Assembly: GCA_902491625.1 (NCBI GenBank)
Contig: CABUIO010000034.1
Span: 1 to 16,759 of the forward strand
Direction of reading: 5' to 3'
DNA length: 16,759 nt
Origin: an uncultured Porphyromonadaceae bacterium
Lineage (GTDB): Bacteria > Bacteroidota > Bacteroidia > Bacteroidales > Muribaculaceae
Under the pieces are notes generated by a model. That model had not been told where the DNA came from. It did no database searches and saw only the letters and a list, made by a program, of their open reading frames with translations. Positions within the stretch are counted from its first letter, which is position 1; each line of letters begins with the position of its first letter. Both the position numbers and the translations under genes were made by a program. Below, in pieces: positions 1 to 7,014 of the stretch.

Positions 1-92
1 TTAATCATAAAATACACCACCCTGTCATTAACAATGATTATTAAACAACCTCTAAACATTGAGCCGGATAAACCGACACCGTTATAACAAAC

Positions 93-124
93 CGGATGCC
101 CGGAGTGTTGACTCCAGGCATCCG
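93..124 (-). terminator. Hairpin terminator of the FKBP operon
   Basis: A perfect 8-bp stem (CGGATGCC at 93-100, GGCATCCG at 117-124) is extended by an inner GGAG/CTCC helix (102-105, 112-115) around a 6-nt loop. It lies about 30 bp past the last minus-strand stop codon. The minus-strand sequence after it (GGTTTGTTATAAC) is only moderately T-rich, so this is a probable rather than textbook intrinsic terminator. Positions 1-92 show no gene I can support. Confidence 0.6.
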
Positions 125-151
125 CATATGATTACGATATAAGTTGGCAAT

Positions 152-1096
152 TTACTTGACAGCAGCGGGAGCGGGAGCAGCCACGTTGATGTCGGCGGCG
201 GGAGCGATCTCATAGTCGATCACATAGAGCTGGGTGGGATCCACCTGACCGCTCATGATGGCCTGAGCAGCCATATCGGGAGCGAAAAGCTGATCGACCG
301 TACCCATGATGAGATACTTGCCGTTCATCTCCAGAGAGGTCTGGAGAGCGTCGATGGCAGGGGAATAAGTAGCGCCTGTGCCTACAGTCTGACCGATAGG
401 ATTGGCAGGGAAGATCTGGTTGCCCGCAGCATCCGAAAAACCGATGACAGCCGTGATGTTGTCGCCATTCTTAAGCTTTGTGCCATTGCCGGAGGCAACA
501 GTCTTGACATAAAAGCCGTTGGTCTTAGTGTAGCCGGCCTTCTTGGCCTCGGCATCGAGTTTCTTTTTTGCAGGCGCAGTCTTCTTGATAGCCTCGTCTG
601 CCTGCTTCTTCATGGCTTTACCCTGGAGCTGCTGCATCATGGTCATCAGCTTGCCCTGATTGGCCGTAGCCTTCTCCTGAAGCTTGTTCACAGCTTTTCC
701 GTTCTTGTCAAATGAAGCGGCATAACCGCTGGCAACGGCGGCGATGTCGAATTTCTCGTTCAAAGCCTCGCCCTGCTCAAGGAGCTGGCCGGCGAGGGTG
801 ACGCCATTGATGAATCCGGCGTTGAATGCCTTGTCATCGCCCATCATGGCCTCAAGTCCGGCATAGAAGCCTTCATCGTATTTGGCCTGAGCCTCAGCGG
901 ATTTCAGAAGAGTATCGGACTGAGCCATCTGCACACGCTGAAGAGCCATCTGCTCGCCCAGATAATACCCGATCGAATCGTTTGTCGAAGCTTTGCCATC
1001 AAGCTTTACCTCGTTGAACTTGTCGGCACCTTTCTTGCCACAGCCCACAAGCACAAGCGCGCAGAGAGCGGCGGTCAAAATAGTCTTTGTTTTCAT
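152..1096 (-). CDS. Lipoprotein with FKBP N-terminal-like region and degenerate FKBP domain
   Basis: This encodes 314 residues with a lipoprotein signal peptide: a hydrophobic stretch, then LVGC with Cys19 as the lipidated residue. It is therefore probably an envelope-anchored protein. Residues about 38-60 (DSIGYYLGEQMA) resemble the N-terminal helical FKBP_N region and match the DKLSYAWGMAIG start of the first gene of this operon. A long Lys/Ala/Gln-rich helical middle (about 130-185) follows. The C-terminal 110 residues sit where an FKBP catalytic domain would be, and residues such as GKYLIMGTV and YVIDYEIA echo its strands. However, the HYTG, FDSS, VIPGW, LAYG and IPPN signatures are all missing. 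A chaperone or binding role without isomerase activity is my inference. It is the last gene of the operon, 32 bp after the small lipoprotein gene, and ends in an Ala/Pro-rich tail. The lipoprotein call is firm; the FKBP descent is likely. Confidence 0.85.
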   Translation of the reverse strand: MKTKTILTAALCALVLVGCGKKGADKFNEVKLDGKASTNDSIGYYLGEQMALQRVQMAQSDTLLKSAEAQAKYDEGFYAGLEAMMGDDKAFNAGFINGVTLAGQLLEQGEALNEKFDIAAVASGYAASFDKNGKAVNKLQEKATANQGKLMTMMQQLQGKAMKKQADEAIKKTAPAKKKLDAEAKKAGYTKTNGFYVKTVASGNGTKLKNGDNITAVIGFSDAAGNQIFPANPIGQTVGTGATYSPAIDALQTSLEMNGKYLIMGTVDQLFAPDMAAQAIMSGQVDPTQLYVIDYEIAPAADINVAAPAPAAVK

Positions 1097-1128
1097 TTTG
1101 ATAATATGTTGTTACAAATTGATTTATC

Positions 1129-1371
1129 TCATTTCTCGGATTTTTCTTCCGAAACTACTGAAACCTCGGTGACAACCGGAGCATCCTGCGCCGGGACAAA
1201 CTGGCGCACAGCGCCGTCGGTGCCGGTGTCGGCCGCAGTAGCGGTCTCGACGACATTGACCTCCACGGTCTCGCCATTGGGCGTCGCGTCGGCGTACCTA
1301 CCCTTACATGAAGAACAAGCCACCGCCATAATAACGGCGGCAGCTGCAAAGTATTGTAGATTGCGTCTCAT
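1129..1371 (-). CDS. Small acidic lipoprotein, unknown function
   Basis: This encodes 80 residues. The ATG at 1371-1369 overlaps the stop of the upstream FKBP gene (TGATG), which points to coupled translation. A TTG one codon earlier is possible but less likely. The N-terminus MRRNLQYFAAAAVIMAVACSSC is a lipoprotein-type signal with a CSSCK ending typical of Bacteroidales lipoproteins. The mature part is short, rich in Val, Glu, Thr and Asp, and predicted to be disordered, with a charged end (EEKSEK). I recognise no domain. Its place between two FKBP-family genes suggests an envelope-folding partner, but nothing in the sequence shows a specific function. Expression is supported by the operon arrangement and the lipobox. 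Confidence 0.65.
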   Translation of the reverse strand: MRRNLQYFAAAAVIMAVACSSCKGRYADATPNGETVEVNVVETATAADTGTDGAVRQFVPAQDAPVVTEVSVVSEEKSEK

Positions 1372-1970
1372 CAATTCACGCTGATAAGTTCCACATCAAA
1401 GATAAGAGTGGCATTGGGCGGAATGGCACCCGGCACACCCTGCGGACCATAGGCAAGATTCGAGGGAATCACAAACTCATAGACAGCGCCCGGCTGCATC
1501 AGCTGCAGACCCTCGGTCCAGCCCGGAATCACGCAGTTGAGCGGGAACGAGATCGGCTGGCCGCCGTTCTTGTCAGTAGAATCAAAGACTGTGCCGTTCT
1601 GAAGCTTGCCGGTGTATTTCACACTCACGGTGCTCGTGGCTGTGGGATGTGCGCCGCTGCCCTTCTTCACGACCTTGTATTTCAGTCCGGAAGGAGTGGT
1701 GACATATCCGTCCGCAGAAGCATTCTTAGATGCGTCGGGAGTCACGACCTCTTCGGGAAGTGTATTGTCGATCTCCACCGTACCGTCGGCATTCTCGGTA
1801 GCCTTGATCTCCGTCATCTCGATCTTATCGCCGTCTGTAGTGGTCTCTGTCAGCTCCAGAGTTTCCTCGGCCGCAGTGTCGGAGGCTGCCTTGTCCTTGG
1901 AGCAGGAGCTCACGGCAAGACCCGCGACAGCCAAAGCCGCACTTATGTAAATCAGGTTCTTACGTGTCAT
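1371..1970 (-). CDS. FKBP-type peptidyl-prolyl isomerase, lipoprotein
   Basis: This encodes 199 residues. It catalyses cis-trans isomerisation of prolyl bonds, here probably in the periplasm or on the outer membrane. A signal peptide ends in AVSSC (Cys23). An acidic Thr/Glu-rich linker (about 30-85) follows, then a complete FKBP domain (about 92-199). The active-site residues known for the family are present: Tyr119 (KYTG), Phe129-Asp130, Val147-Ile148 and Trp151 (VIPGW), Tyr174 (LAYG) and Phe191. The domain is very close to that of the neighbour at 1983-2573 (shared stretches such as GKL..GTVFDS, VIPGWTEG, IPS.LAYG.QGVP), which suggests tandem duplication. It starts 12 bp after that gene's stop and overlaps the next gene by TGATG. 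Confidence 0.95.
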   Translation of the reverse strand: MTRKNLIYISAALAVAGLAVSSCSKDKAASDTAAEETLELTETTTDGDKIEMTEIKATENADGTVEIDNTLPEEVVTPDASKNASADGYVTTPSGLKYKVVKKGSGAHPTATSTVSVKYTGKLQNGTVFDSTDKNGGQPISFPLNCVIPGWTEGLQLMQPGAVYEFVIPSNLAYGPQGVPGAIPPNATLIFDVELISVN

Positions 1971-1982
1971 ACTAAAGCAGAA

Positions 1983-2573
1983 TTATTTCTTGATGACCTT
2001 GATAAGCTCCACCTCGAAGATCAGAGTGCTGTGGGGAGGGATGGCGTTGGGCACACCCTGAGCGCCGTATGCGAGATCGCTGGGGATGAAGAATGTATAC
2101 TTCGCGCCCTCCTTCATAAGCTGCACACCCTCGGTCCATCCCGGAATCACACGGTTGAGAGGGAAAGTGGCCGGCTCGCCACGGTTGACGGAAGAATCGA
2201 ATACAGTGCCGTCGAGCAGTTTGCCGGTATAGTGGACAGTCACCTCGTCGGCAGCTGTAGGCTGTGCGCCCGTACCCTCTTTCTCAACGACATACTGAAG
2301 GCCGCTGGCCGTTTCCTTGACCTCCGGCTTCTGCTTGTTCTCGGAAAGGAACTTCTCGCCGGCCTCGCGTGCTGCTGCCTCAAGCTTACCCTGAAGCTTC
2401 GTGAGATACTCATTGATAAGCTTCTGAGCCTCGTCAGGCTTCATCTTGGGCTCCTCGCGGTTGAAGACAGCCTTAACGGCATCCGCAAAACTCTCGATGT
2501 CAATATCATTGACACCCATACCATGAAGCTGCTGACCGATAGCCATGCCCCATGCATAACTCAATTTATCCAT
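1983..2573 (-). CDS. FKBP-type peptidyl-prolyl isomerase, no signal peptide
   Basis: This encodes 196 residues. It is a prolyl isomerase of the FkpA/FklB/Mip architecture: an N-terminal helical dimerisation region (about 1-80, beginning MDKLSYAWGMAIGQQL) and a C-terminal FKBP domain (about 88-194). Catalytic-pocket residues are intact: Tyr115 in HYTG, Phe125-Asp126, Val142-Ile143, Trp146, Tyr169 in LAYG and Phe186. No signal peptide or lipobox is visible, so it is probably cytoplasmic, unlike the three proteins that follow it. It is the first gene of a four-gene minus-strand operon, with a leader of about 140 nt and a promoter at 2722-2751. The start has no Shine-Dalgarno sequence but an A/T-rich upstream, usual in this phylum. 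Confidence 0.95.
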   Translation of the reverse strand: MDKLSYAWGMAIGQQLHGMGVNDIDIESFADAVKAVFNREEPKMKPDEAQKLINEYLTKLQGKLEAAAREAGEKFLSENKQKPEVKETASGLQYVVEKEGTGAQPTAADEVTVHYTGKLLDGTVFDSSVNRGEPATFPLNRVIPGWTEGVQLMKEGAKYTFFIPSDLAYGAQGVPNAIPPHSTLIFEVELIKVIKK

Positions 2574-2609
2574 AATATATTTCCGTTTATTAAATTTTCA
2601 ATTAGCAAC

Positions 2610-2629
2610 AGGTCATAAAGGACTGACCT
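2610..2629 (-). promoter_or_regulatory. Inverted repeat in the leader of the FKBP operon
   Basis: AGGTCA (2610-2615) and TGACCT (2624-2629) form a 6-bp dyad with an 8-nt centre, inside the untranslated leader and about 37-56 bp upstream of the start at 2573. It could be an operator half-site pair or a small RNA hairpin; the sequence alone does not decide. The surrounding 385-bp gap (2574-2958) holds this dyad and two divergent promoters, with no gene that I can support. Confidence 0.3.
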
Positions 2630-2721
2630 TATAAACGACTCGACACTCATGTCCGCGCACCGCAGCGAAGCCGGAGAAAACGACCGGCATCACACAGCAG
2701 AGCCACACACGAGCGAAATCA

Positions 2722-2751
2722 CAAATATATAACACCTATCGCGCCCTTAAA
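2722..2751 (-). promoter_or_regulatory. Sigma-ABfr-type promoter of the FKBP operon
   Basis: Read on the minus strand, TTTA (2751-2748) is followed after 18 nt by TATATTTG (2729-2722). This is a good match to the Bacteroidetes consensus TTTG, about 19 nt, TAnnTTTG. It predicts transcription starting near 2714 and a leader of about 140 nt before the first FKBP start. Confidence 0.6.
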
Positions 2752-2823
2752 GTTGTTCCCCTTCCTAAAAACTTCTCGATGCCCCCGGTTCCGTTAAGGA
2801 TTGTAAAAAATCAGAAAGGGAAG

Positions 2824-2855
2824 TTTGCAGGAATCGCGAAAAATATCTAACTTTG
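2824..2855 (+). promoter_or_regulatory. Sigma-ABfr-type promoter of the tRNA-Gln unit
   Basis: A perfect TTTG (2824-2827), a 20-nt spacer and a perfect TAACTTTG (2848-2855) match the Bacteroidetes housekeeping promoter. The predicted start near 2862 leaves a 5' precursor of about 97 nt before the tRNA. Confidence 0.75.
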
Positions 2856-2958
2856 CCATCGCTTCCGCAGATAGTGCCACACGCAAGCGTCATAGCAAGA
2901 GCGATACGAAACGCCCTTACAGCGACAAGGATGGACGCAGTCTGGAAGACGACAGGAT

Positions 2959-3029
2959 TGTCTTATGGTGTAATGGTAGCACAACAGTTTTTGGTTCTGT
3001 TTGTCCAGGTTCGAATCCTGGTAAGACAA
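2959..3029 (+). tRNA. trnQ: tRNA-Gln (anticodon TTG)
   Basis: A full cloverleaf is readable. The acceptor stem is TGTCTTA/TAAGACA, the D stem GTGT/GCAC, the anticodon loop TTTTGGT with anticodon TTG at 2991-2993, and the T arm CCAGG-TTCGAAT-CCTGG, with discriminator A at 3029. The anticodon stem has a T-T mismatch next to the loop (2988, 2996). CCA is not encoded (CAG follows). It stands alone between its own promoter and terminator. Confidence 0.95.
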
Positions 3030-3032
3030 CAG

Positions 3033-3060
3033 AGTCGTACCGAAAGGTACGACTTTTTTT
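3033..3060 (+). terminator. Intrinsic terminator after tRNA-Gln
   Basis: A perfect 9-bp stem AGTCGTACC (3033-3041), a GAAA tetraloop and GGTACGACT (3046-3054) run into seven consecutive T (3054-3060). It begins 3 nt after the tRNA and closes a monocistronic tRNA unit. Confidence 0.95.
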
Positions 3061-3177
3061 ATTGTTTGTTAATTCTTACGTTTATATGTAGGGGAGGTGA
3101 TTACCTTTACTATTTAAATACCCGACTTTAGAATAAAGAATATATCCAACAAACTTTACTGCGGCCTATTCAGGCGA

Positions 3178-3210
3178 TTTGGTGTATTCCGCGGAAAAGT
3201 ATTAACTTTG
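3178..3210 (+). promoter_or_regulatory. Sigma-ABfr-type promoter of the metG operon
   Basis: TTTG (3178-3181), a 21-nt spacer and TAACTTTG (3203-3210) match the Bacteroidetes consensus. The predicted start near 3217 gives metG an untranslated leader of about 260 nt. The leader contains a GC-rich hairpin and a structured repeat element. The rest of the 419-bp gap 3061-3479 shows no gene. Confidence 0.7.
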
Positions 3211-3223
3211 CAGTTTAGAGTGT

Positions 3224-3242
3224 GCCGCCCGGTAAGGGCGGC
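3224..3242 (+). promoter_or_regulatory. GC-rich hairpin at the start of the metG leader
   Basis: GCCGCCC (3224-3230) and GGGCGGC (3236-3242) form a perfect 7-bp all-GC stem with loop GGTAA, starting within about 10 nt of the predicted transcription start. There is no T-tract, so it is not an intrinsic terminator. A role in protecting the 5' end of the mRNA or in leader regulation is an inference. Confidence 0.45.
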
Positions 3243-3269
3243 GACGCAATCGTTAATTCAACAGCATAA

Positions 3270-3420
3270 GTAACTCGCAAAAATTAGATGATACATGATT
3301 GCGAAGTATTTTTGAGGGATTTAGCCGGAAGAGCGAAGGAGTGTAGCGGGCTACATGACTGAGCGAGAACGGCTAAAGCGCCAAAAAGGCGAGCAAGAAT
3401 GTATCAGAAATGTGAGTTAC
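3270..3420 (+). repeat. 151-bp dyad-symmetric, MITE-like structured element
   Basis: Perfect ends GTAACTC (3270-3276) and GAGTTAC (3414-3420) are flanked on both sides by a direct ATAA (3266-3269, 3421-3424). This looks like a 4-bp target duplication around 7-bp terminal inverted repeats. Nested inside are TGATACAT/ATGTATCA (3289-3296, 3399-3406), TTAGCCG/CGGCTAA (3321-3327, 3370-3376), the central hairpin TGTAG-CGGG-CTACA (3342-3355) and a side hairpin CGCC-AAAAA-GGCG (3379-3391). GAGCRA-like words recur exactly 30 nt apart (3331, 3361, 3391). It codes for nothing. A related copy in inverted orientation lies at 15707-15775. It could be a MITE/REP-like repeat or a structured RNA in the metG leader. 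Confidence 0.6.
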
Positions 3421-3479
3421 ATAAACTGGTTTTTACTGTTAACTAATTTTTAAGAGTTACTTAACTGCAATACAACTTT

Positions 3480-5513
3480 ATGGAATTCAAGAGGACACTT
3501 ATCACCACCGCGCTGCCATACGCCAATGGTCCCGTGCATATCGGCCATCTTGCCGGAGTCTACGTTCCGGCCGACATCTACGCCCGCTTCAAACGCATGA
3601 AAGGGGAGGAGGTGCTTCTCGTCGGAGGCAGCGACGAGCATGGTGTGCCTATCACCATCAAGGCACGCAAGGAAGGGGTGACTCCACAGGACATAGTGGA
3701 CCGCTATCACAAGATAATCAAGGACTCTTTCGAGGAGTTAGGCATCAGTTTCGACATCTACAGCCGCACTACTTCCGATATCCATGCCAAGACGGCGACG
3801 GAATTCTTCAAGACGCTCTACGACAAGGGCGAGTTTGTGGAGAAGACTTCCATGCAGCTCTACGACGAGGAGGCCGGACAGTTCCTTGCCGACCGCTACG
3901 TTACCGGCACGTGTCCTCATTGCGGCGCCGAGGGAGCCTACGGCGACCAGTGCGAAAAGTGCGGCACTTCGCTTAACGCCACCGACCTCATCAACCCGAA
4001 GTCGGCCATCACCGGCAACGAGCCTGTGCTTAAGGAGACCAAGCACTGGTATCTCCCCCTCGACAAGTGGCAGAAGAAACTTGAAAAATGGATTCTTGAA
4101 GACCACAAGGAGTGGAAGAGCAATGTCTACGGCCAGTGCAAGTCGTGGCTTGACCTCGGTCTGCAGCCGCGTGCCGTGAGCCGCGACCTTGACTGGGGTG
4201 TGCCTCTGCCCATAGAGGGCACAGAAGGCAAGGTGATGTATGTCTGGTTCGACGCCCCGATCGGCTATATCTCCAACACCCGCGAACTGCTGCCCGATGA
4301 CTGGGAGAAATGGTGGAAGGATCCCGAAACACGCATGATCCACTTCATCGGCAAGGACAACATCGTGTTCCACTGCATCGTCTTCCCCTCGATGCTGATG
4401 GCCGAGGGAAGCTACAATCTCCCCGACAACGTGCCAGCCAACGAGTTCCTGAATCTGGAGGACAACAAGATCTCCACATCCAAGAACTGGGCTGTATGGC
4501 TACACGAATATCTGCGCGAGCTTCCCGGCAAACAGGACGTGCTGCGCTACGTCCTCACCGCAAACGCTCCCGAGACTAAGGACAACAACTTCACCTGGAA
4601 GGATTTCCAGACACGTAATAACTCCGAGCTTGTGGCTATCCTCGGCAATTTCGTCAACCGCGCCATCGTGCTCTGTCACAAATATTTCGGAGGCACCGTC
4701 CCCGCCACGACCGAACTTACCAACCTCGACCGCGACATGATCGCCGAGCTTGCCGGAATACGCAAGGCTCTTGACGAGGCTCTTGAGACATTCCATTTCC
4801 GCGACGCCCTGAAGGAGGCCATGAACATCGCCCGACTCGGCAACCGCTATCTGCAGGAGTCCGAGCCGTGGAAGGTCGCTAAGACCGACATGGCACGCAC
4901 GGCAACCATCCTGAACCTTGCCGTCCAGCTCTGTGCCAATATCGCTATCGCTTTCGAGCCGTTCACACCTTTCATGAGCAAGAAACTTTCCGACGCTCTC
5001 GGGCTCGGCAAGGTCACCTGGGACATGATCGGGTTGACCGATATCGTGCCCGCAGGCACTGAGATCAAGGATCCCGGCTTCCTCTTCGAGAAGATCGAGG
5101 ATGACGTCGTTGAGGCTCAGATCGAAAAGCTTCGCGAGGCGCAGCGCCAGAACCTCCTCGCCAACTGGAAGCCCGAACCGGTGAAGGAGCCTGTCGATTT
5201 CGACACTTTCGCCAAACTCGACATCCGCGTCGGCAAGGTGCTGGAATGCAGCAAGGTGAAGAAGGCCGACAAGCTGCTCTGCTTCCTCATCGACGACGGC
5301 ATGGAGAAGCGTACCATCGTGAGCGGCATCGCTAAATATTACACTCCGGAGGAGCTGATCGGCAAGCAGGTCTGCTTCATTGCCAACTTCCCTCCGCGCA
5401 AACTCAAAGGTATCGAGTCGCAGGGCATGCTTCTCAGCGCCGAGAATCCCGACGGCTCGCTCACACTTGTTACCCCCGAGGGCAATCTCACCCCCGGAAG
5501 CTGCATCGGCTGA
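3480..5513 (+). CDS. metG: Methionyl-tRNA synthetase
   Basis: This encodes a class I aminoacyl-tRNA synthetase of 677 residues, charging tRNA-Met and initiator tRNA with methionine in the cytoplasm. The Rossmann catalytic domain opens with the HIGH signature at residues 20-23 (PVHIGHL). A zinc knuckle is formed by Cys145, Cys148, Cys158 and Cys161 (CPHC, CEKC). The KMSKS loop appears as KISTS (330-334), a variant I associate with Bacteroidetes MetG rather than a defect. After the anticodon-binding helices, the last 105 residues or so (from about 573, FAKLDIRVGKVLECSKVKKADKL) form the EMAP-II/Trbp111-like tRNA-binding and dimerisation domain, giving the usual long two-domain form. The ATG at 3480 sits directly before the conserved start of the catalytic domain. 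Three envelope-glycan genes follow with gaps of at most 7 bp. Confidence 0.98.
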   Translation: MEFKRTLITTALPYANGPVHIGHLAGVYVPADIYARFKRMKGEEVLLVGGSDEHGVPITIKARKEGVTPQDIVDRYHKIIKDSFEELGISFDIYSRTTSDIHAKTATEFFKTLYDKGEFVEKTSMQLYDEEAGQFLADRYVTGTCPHCGAEGAYGDQCEKCGTSLNATDLINPKSAITGNEPVLKETKHWYLPLDKWQKKLEKWILEDHKEWKSNVYGQCKSWLDLGLQPRAVSRDLDWGVPLPIEGTEGKVMYVWFDAPIGYISNTRELLPDDWEKWWKDPETRMIHFIGKDNIVFHCIVFPSMLMAEGSYNLPDNVPANEFLNLEDNKISTSKNWAVWLHEYLRELPGKQDVLRYVLTANAPETKDNNFTWKDFQTRNNSELVAILGNFVNRAIVLCHKYFGGTVPATTELTNLDRDMIAELAGIRKALDEALETFHFRDALKEAMNIARLGNRYLQESEPWKVAKTDMARTATILNLAVQLCANIAIAFEPFTPFMSKKLSDALGLGKVTWDMIGLTDIVPAGTEIKDPGFLFEKIEDDVVEAQIEKLREAQRQNLLANWKPEPVKEPVDFDTFAKLDIRVGKVLECSKVKKADKLLCFLIDDGMEKRTIVSGIAKYYTPEELIGKQVCFIANFPPRKLKGIESQGMLLSAENPDGSLTLVTPEGNLTPGSCIG

Positions 5514-5520
5514 TCCGCCC

Positions 5521-7014
5521 ATGATTCCTATAGCACAGCCGAAAGGATTTGCCGACACATCGCGCAGCCGCCTGACGATGGCTTTCATCGCCGGGTGGAT
5601 TGCCGTGACTCTGACTCTTGCCGGAGCCTTCGGACTCGGAACGGAGCACCGCGCCGACTCCCTGCTGATGCATCTGGCTCAGGTGTCGGTCTGCTATGCC
5701 ATCTGTTCCGGACTCACATTCCTCGGCTGTTTCGTGGCGTTGCGCAAGTCCTGGAGCGACGCGTTGGGCTACATCCTCATAGCTGCGATGACAGTCGCCG
5801 GAATCGGCATGGCTGTCAATCTGAGCGGCTATTGCTCGTTTCCCGGCACATGGGAGATGCCGGCGTTCGGCACAGCCTCCGACTTCACTCTGGAATGGCA
5901 GAGGATAGTATTTCATAAGGCAACTGGACAGTACCTTCCCGGCACAAATGTCGGCTACACTGCCATAGCCTCATTTGCCGTCGGTCGGTTTGGTCCGGGC
6001 GTCAGCGGACTGCTGATCCTCAACATAATGATGCTTTGCGGCACTGTCGCACTTTCCTCCGGGATAGCCGTGACGCTTCTTGAGGGGAACCGGCGCAGGA
6101 TTGCCGTCTGTGCCGCAGCTGCGACGGCAGCTGTCGCCTCCGTGATATGGTATGCCACGACACCGCTGAAAGAGACAGGCGCCACGTTCTCATTCACGCT
6201 CTTCGCTTTCGCCATCGCAAAGCTTTATAAGGGACGGCTCGACGTCGCCGGCATTCTGGCTGCCGCCGCCGGCGGTTTCCTGCTGATGATGGTGAAGAGT
6301 CCCTTGGGATGGTTTGCCATCGCCGGAATCGTGATCGCCGCCACGCGAATTGAAATGCGCAAGAAGGCTGACGCCACACGCCGTCTCTACGCAGCAATAT
6401 ATCTGTCGCTCATCGCCGGAGCCGTCGTTGTCGGAGGCAACCGCTTCCGCTATTGTTCCGACGCGGCGCTTATCGGTGCCGTTGAGCCGCAGCGCGAGAG
6501 TCTGGAATTCTACATGGCCGGCTACGAGACTGTCCAACGCTACAATACCCTAATCCCCGGCTACTTCACCTCCACACCCGAGAAAAGGATCGCCAAGCTT
6601 CCTCTTGCCGCCGCGGCGCAATATTTTCCTCCCTTCCCATGGAATTTCACCCGCGACACCGACGAGGGACGTTTCGTCTGGTATGCGCATCTAAGCGTTT
6701 TCTGGTATCTGGTCGGAGGTGCTGCTATCGGCTATCTCGCACTGTGTCTGTGGCGCCGCCGCGCACGCGGATCGCTGGGACGCTGGGCGCTCTGGTGGGT
6801 GATATGCTATCTCGGGGTGGCATATTTCAGCGGAGGCACCGTGGCGCGCTATTATCTGCCGTTCATCCCCGCCCTGATCCCCTTGTCGCTGCAGTTCGTG
6901 ATGGCGGCACGCCGGCATCTTGTTCCGAAACGTGAGGTCGCAATCTATTGCACAGTCTACGCCGTGGCGCTCGCCGGCGCCCTCGCAGCTGCATATATCT
7001 TCCTGAAAGGATAA
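5521..7014 (+). CDS. Polytopic membrane protein, possibly glycan-related
   Basis: This encodes 497 residues. The ATG at 5521 comes 7 bp after the metG stop; a reading frame extends upstream but only overlaps metG. I count roughly 11-13 hydrophobic segments (for example about 21-40, 50-73, 81-101, 145-180, 194-211, 241-257, 289-305, 390-410, 421-437, 443-463 and 472-494). A long soluble loop of about 80 residues (307-389) contains the aromatic/proline motif PPFPWNF (370-376). This size and one large loop before the last helices are common in O-antigen polymerases (Wzy) and GT-C glycosyltransferases, but I recognise no signature of either. The following two genes look like glycosyltransferases, and the stop overlaps the next start (TAATG). 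A role in surface-polysaccharide or lipid-linked glycan assembly is therefore a context inference. Confidence 0.85.
   Translation: MIPIAQPKGFADTSRSRLTMAFIAGWIAVTLTLAGAFGLGTEHRADSLLMHLAQVSVCYAICSGLTFLGCFVALRKSWSDALGYILIAAMTVAGIGMAVNLSGYCSFPGTWEMPAFGTASDFTLEWQRIVFHKATGQYLPGTNVGYTAIASFAVGRFGPGVSGLLILNIMMLCGTVALSSGIAVTLLEGNRRRIAVCAAAATAAVASVIWYATTPLKETGATFSFTLFAFAIAKLYKGRLDVAGILAAAAGGFLLMMVKSPLGWFAIAGIVIAATRIEMRKKADATRRLYAAIYLSLIAGAVVVGGNRFRYCSDAALIGAVEPQRESLEFYMAGYETVQRYNTLIPGYFTSTPEKRIAKLPLAAAAQYFPPFPWNFTRDTDEGRFVWYAHLSVFWYLVGGAAIGYLALCLWRRRARGSLGRWALWWVICYLGVAYFSGGTVARYYLPFIPALIPLSLQFVMAARRHLVPKREVAIYCTVYAVALAGALAAAYIFLKG

Noticed and set aside
1647..2618. Plus-strand open frame of 323 codons opposite the two FKBP genes
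   Set aside because: The minus strand carries two intact FKBP domains here; the plus-strand frame is their shadow.
3331..3396. GAGCRA words spaced exactly 30 nt apart as a possible CRISPR-like array
   Set aside because: Only a 6-nt word recurs. There is no long conserved repeat with variable spacers, and the spacing is explained by one dyad-symmetric element.
3217..3479. T-box or other known riboswitch in the metG leader
   Set aside because: I see no T-box sequence, no S-box core and no terminator/antiterminator pair. The structure is better explained by the GC hairpin and the dyad repeat.
3809..4481. KISTS in place of KMSKS in MetG as a possible inactivating change
   Set aside because: The rest of the active site, zinc knuckle and tRNA-binding domain are intact, and I recall this variant as normal for Bacteroidetes MetG.
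4500..5588. Minus-strand open frame of 362 codons opposite metG
   Set aside because: metG is certain on the plus strand from its motifs. The antisense product shows no domain or plausible start context.
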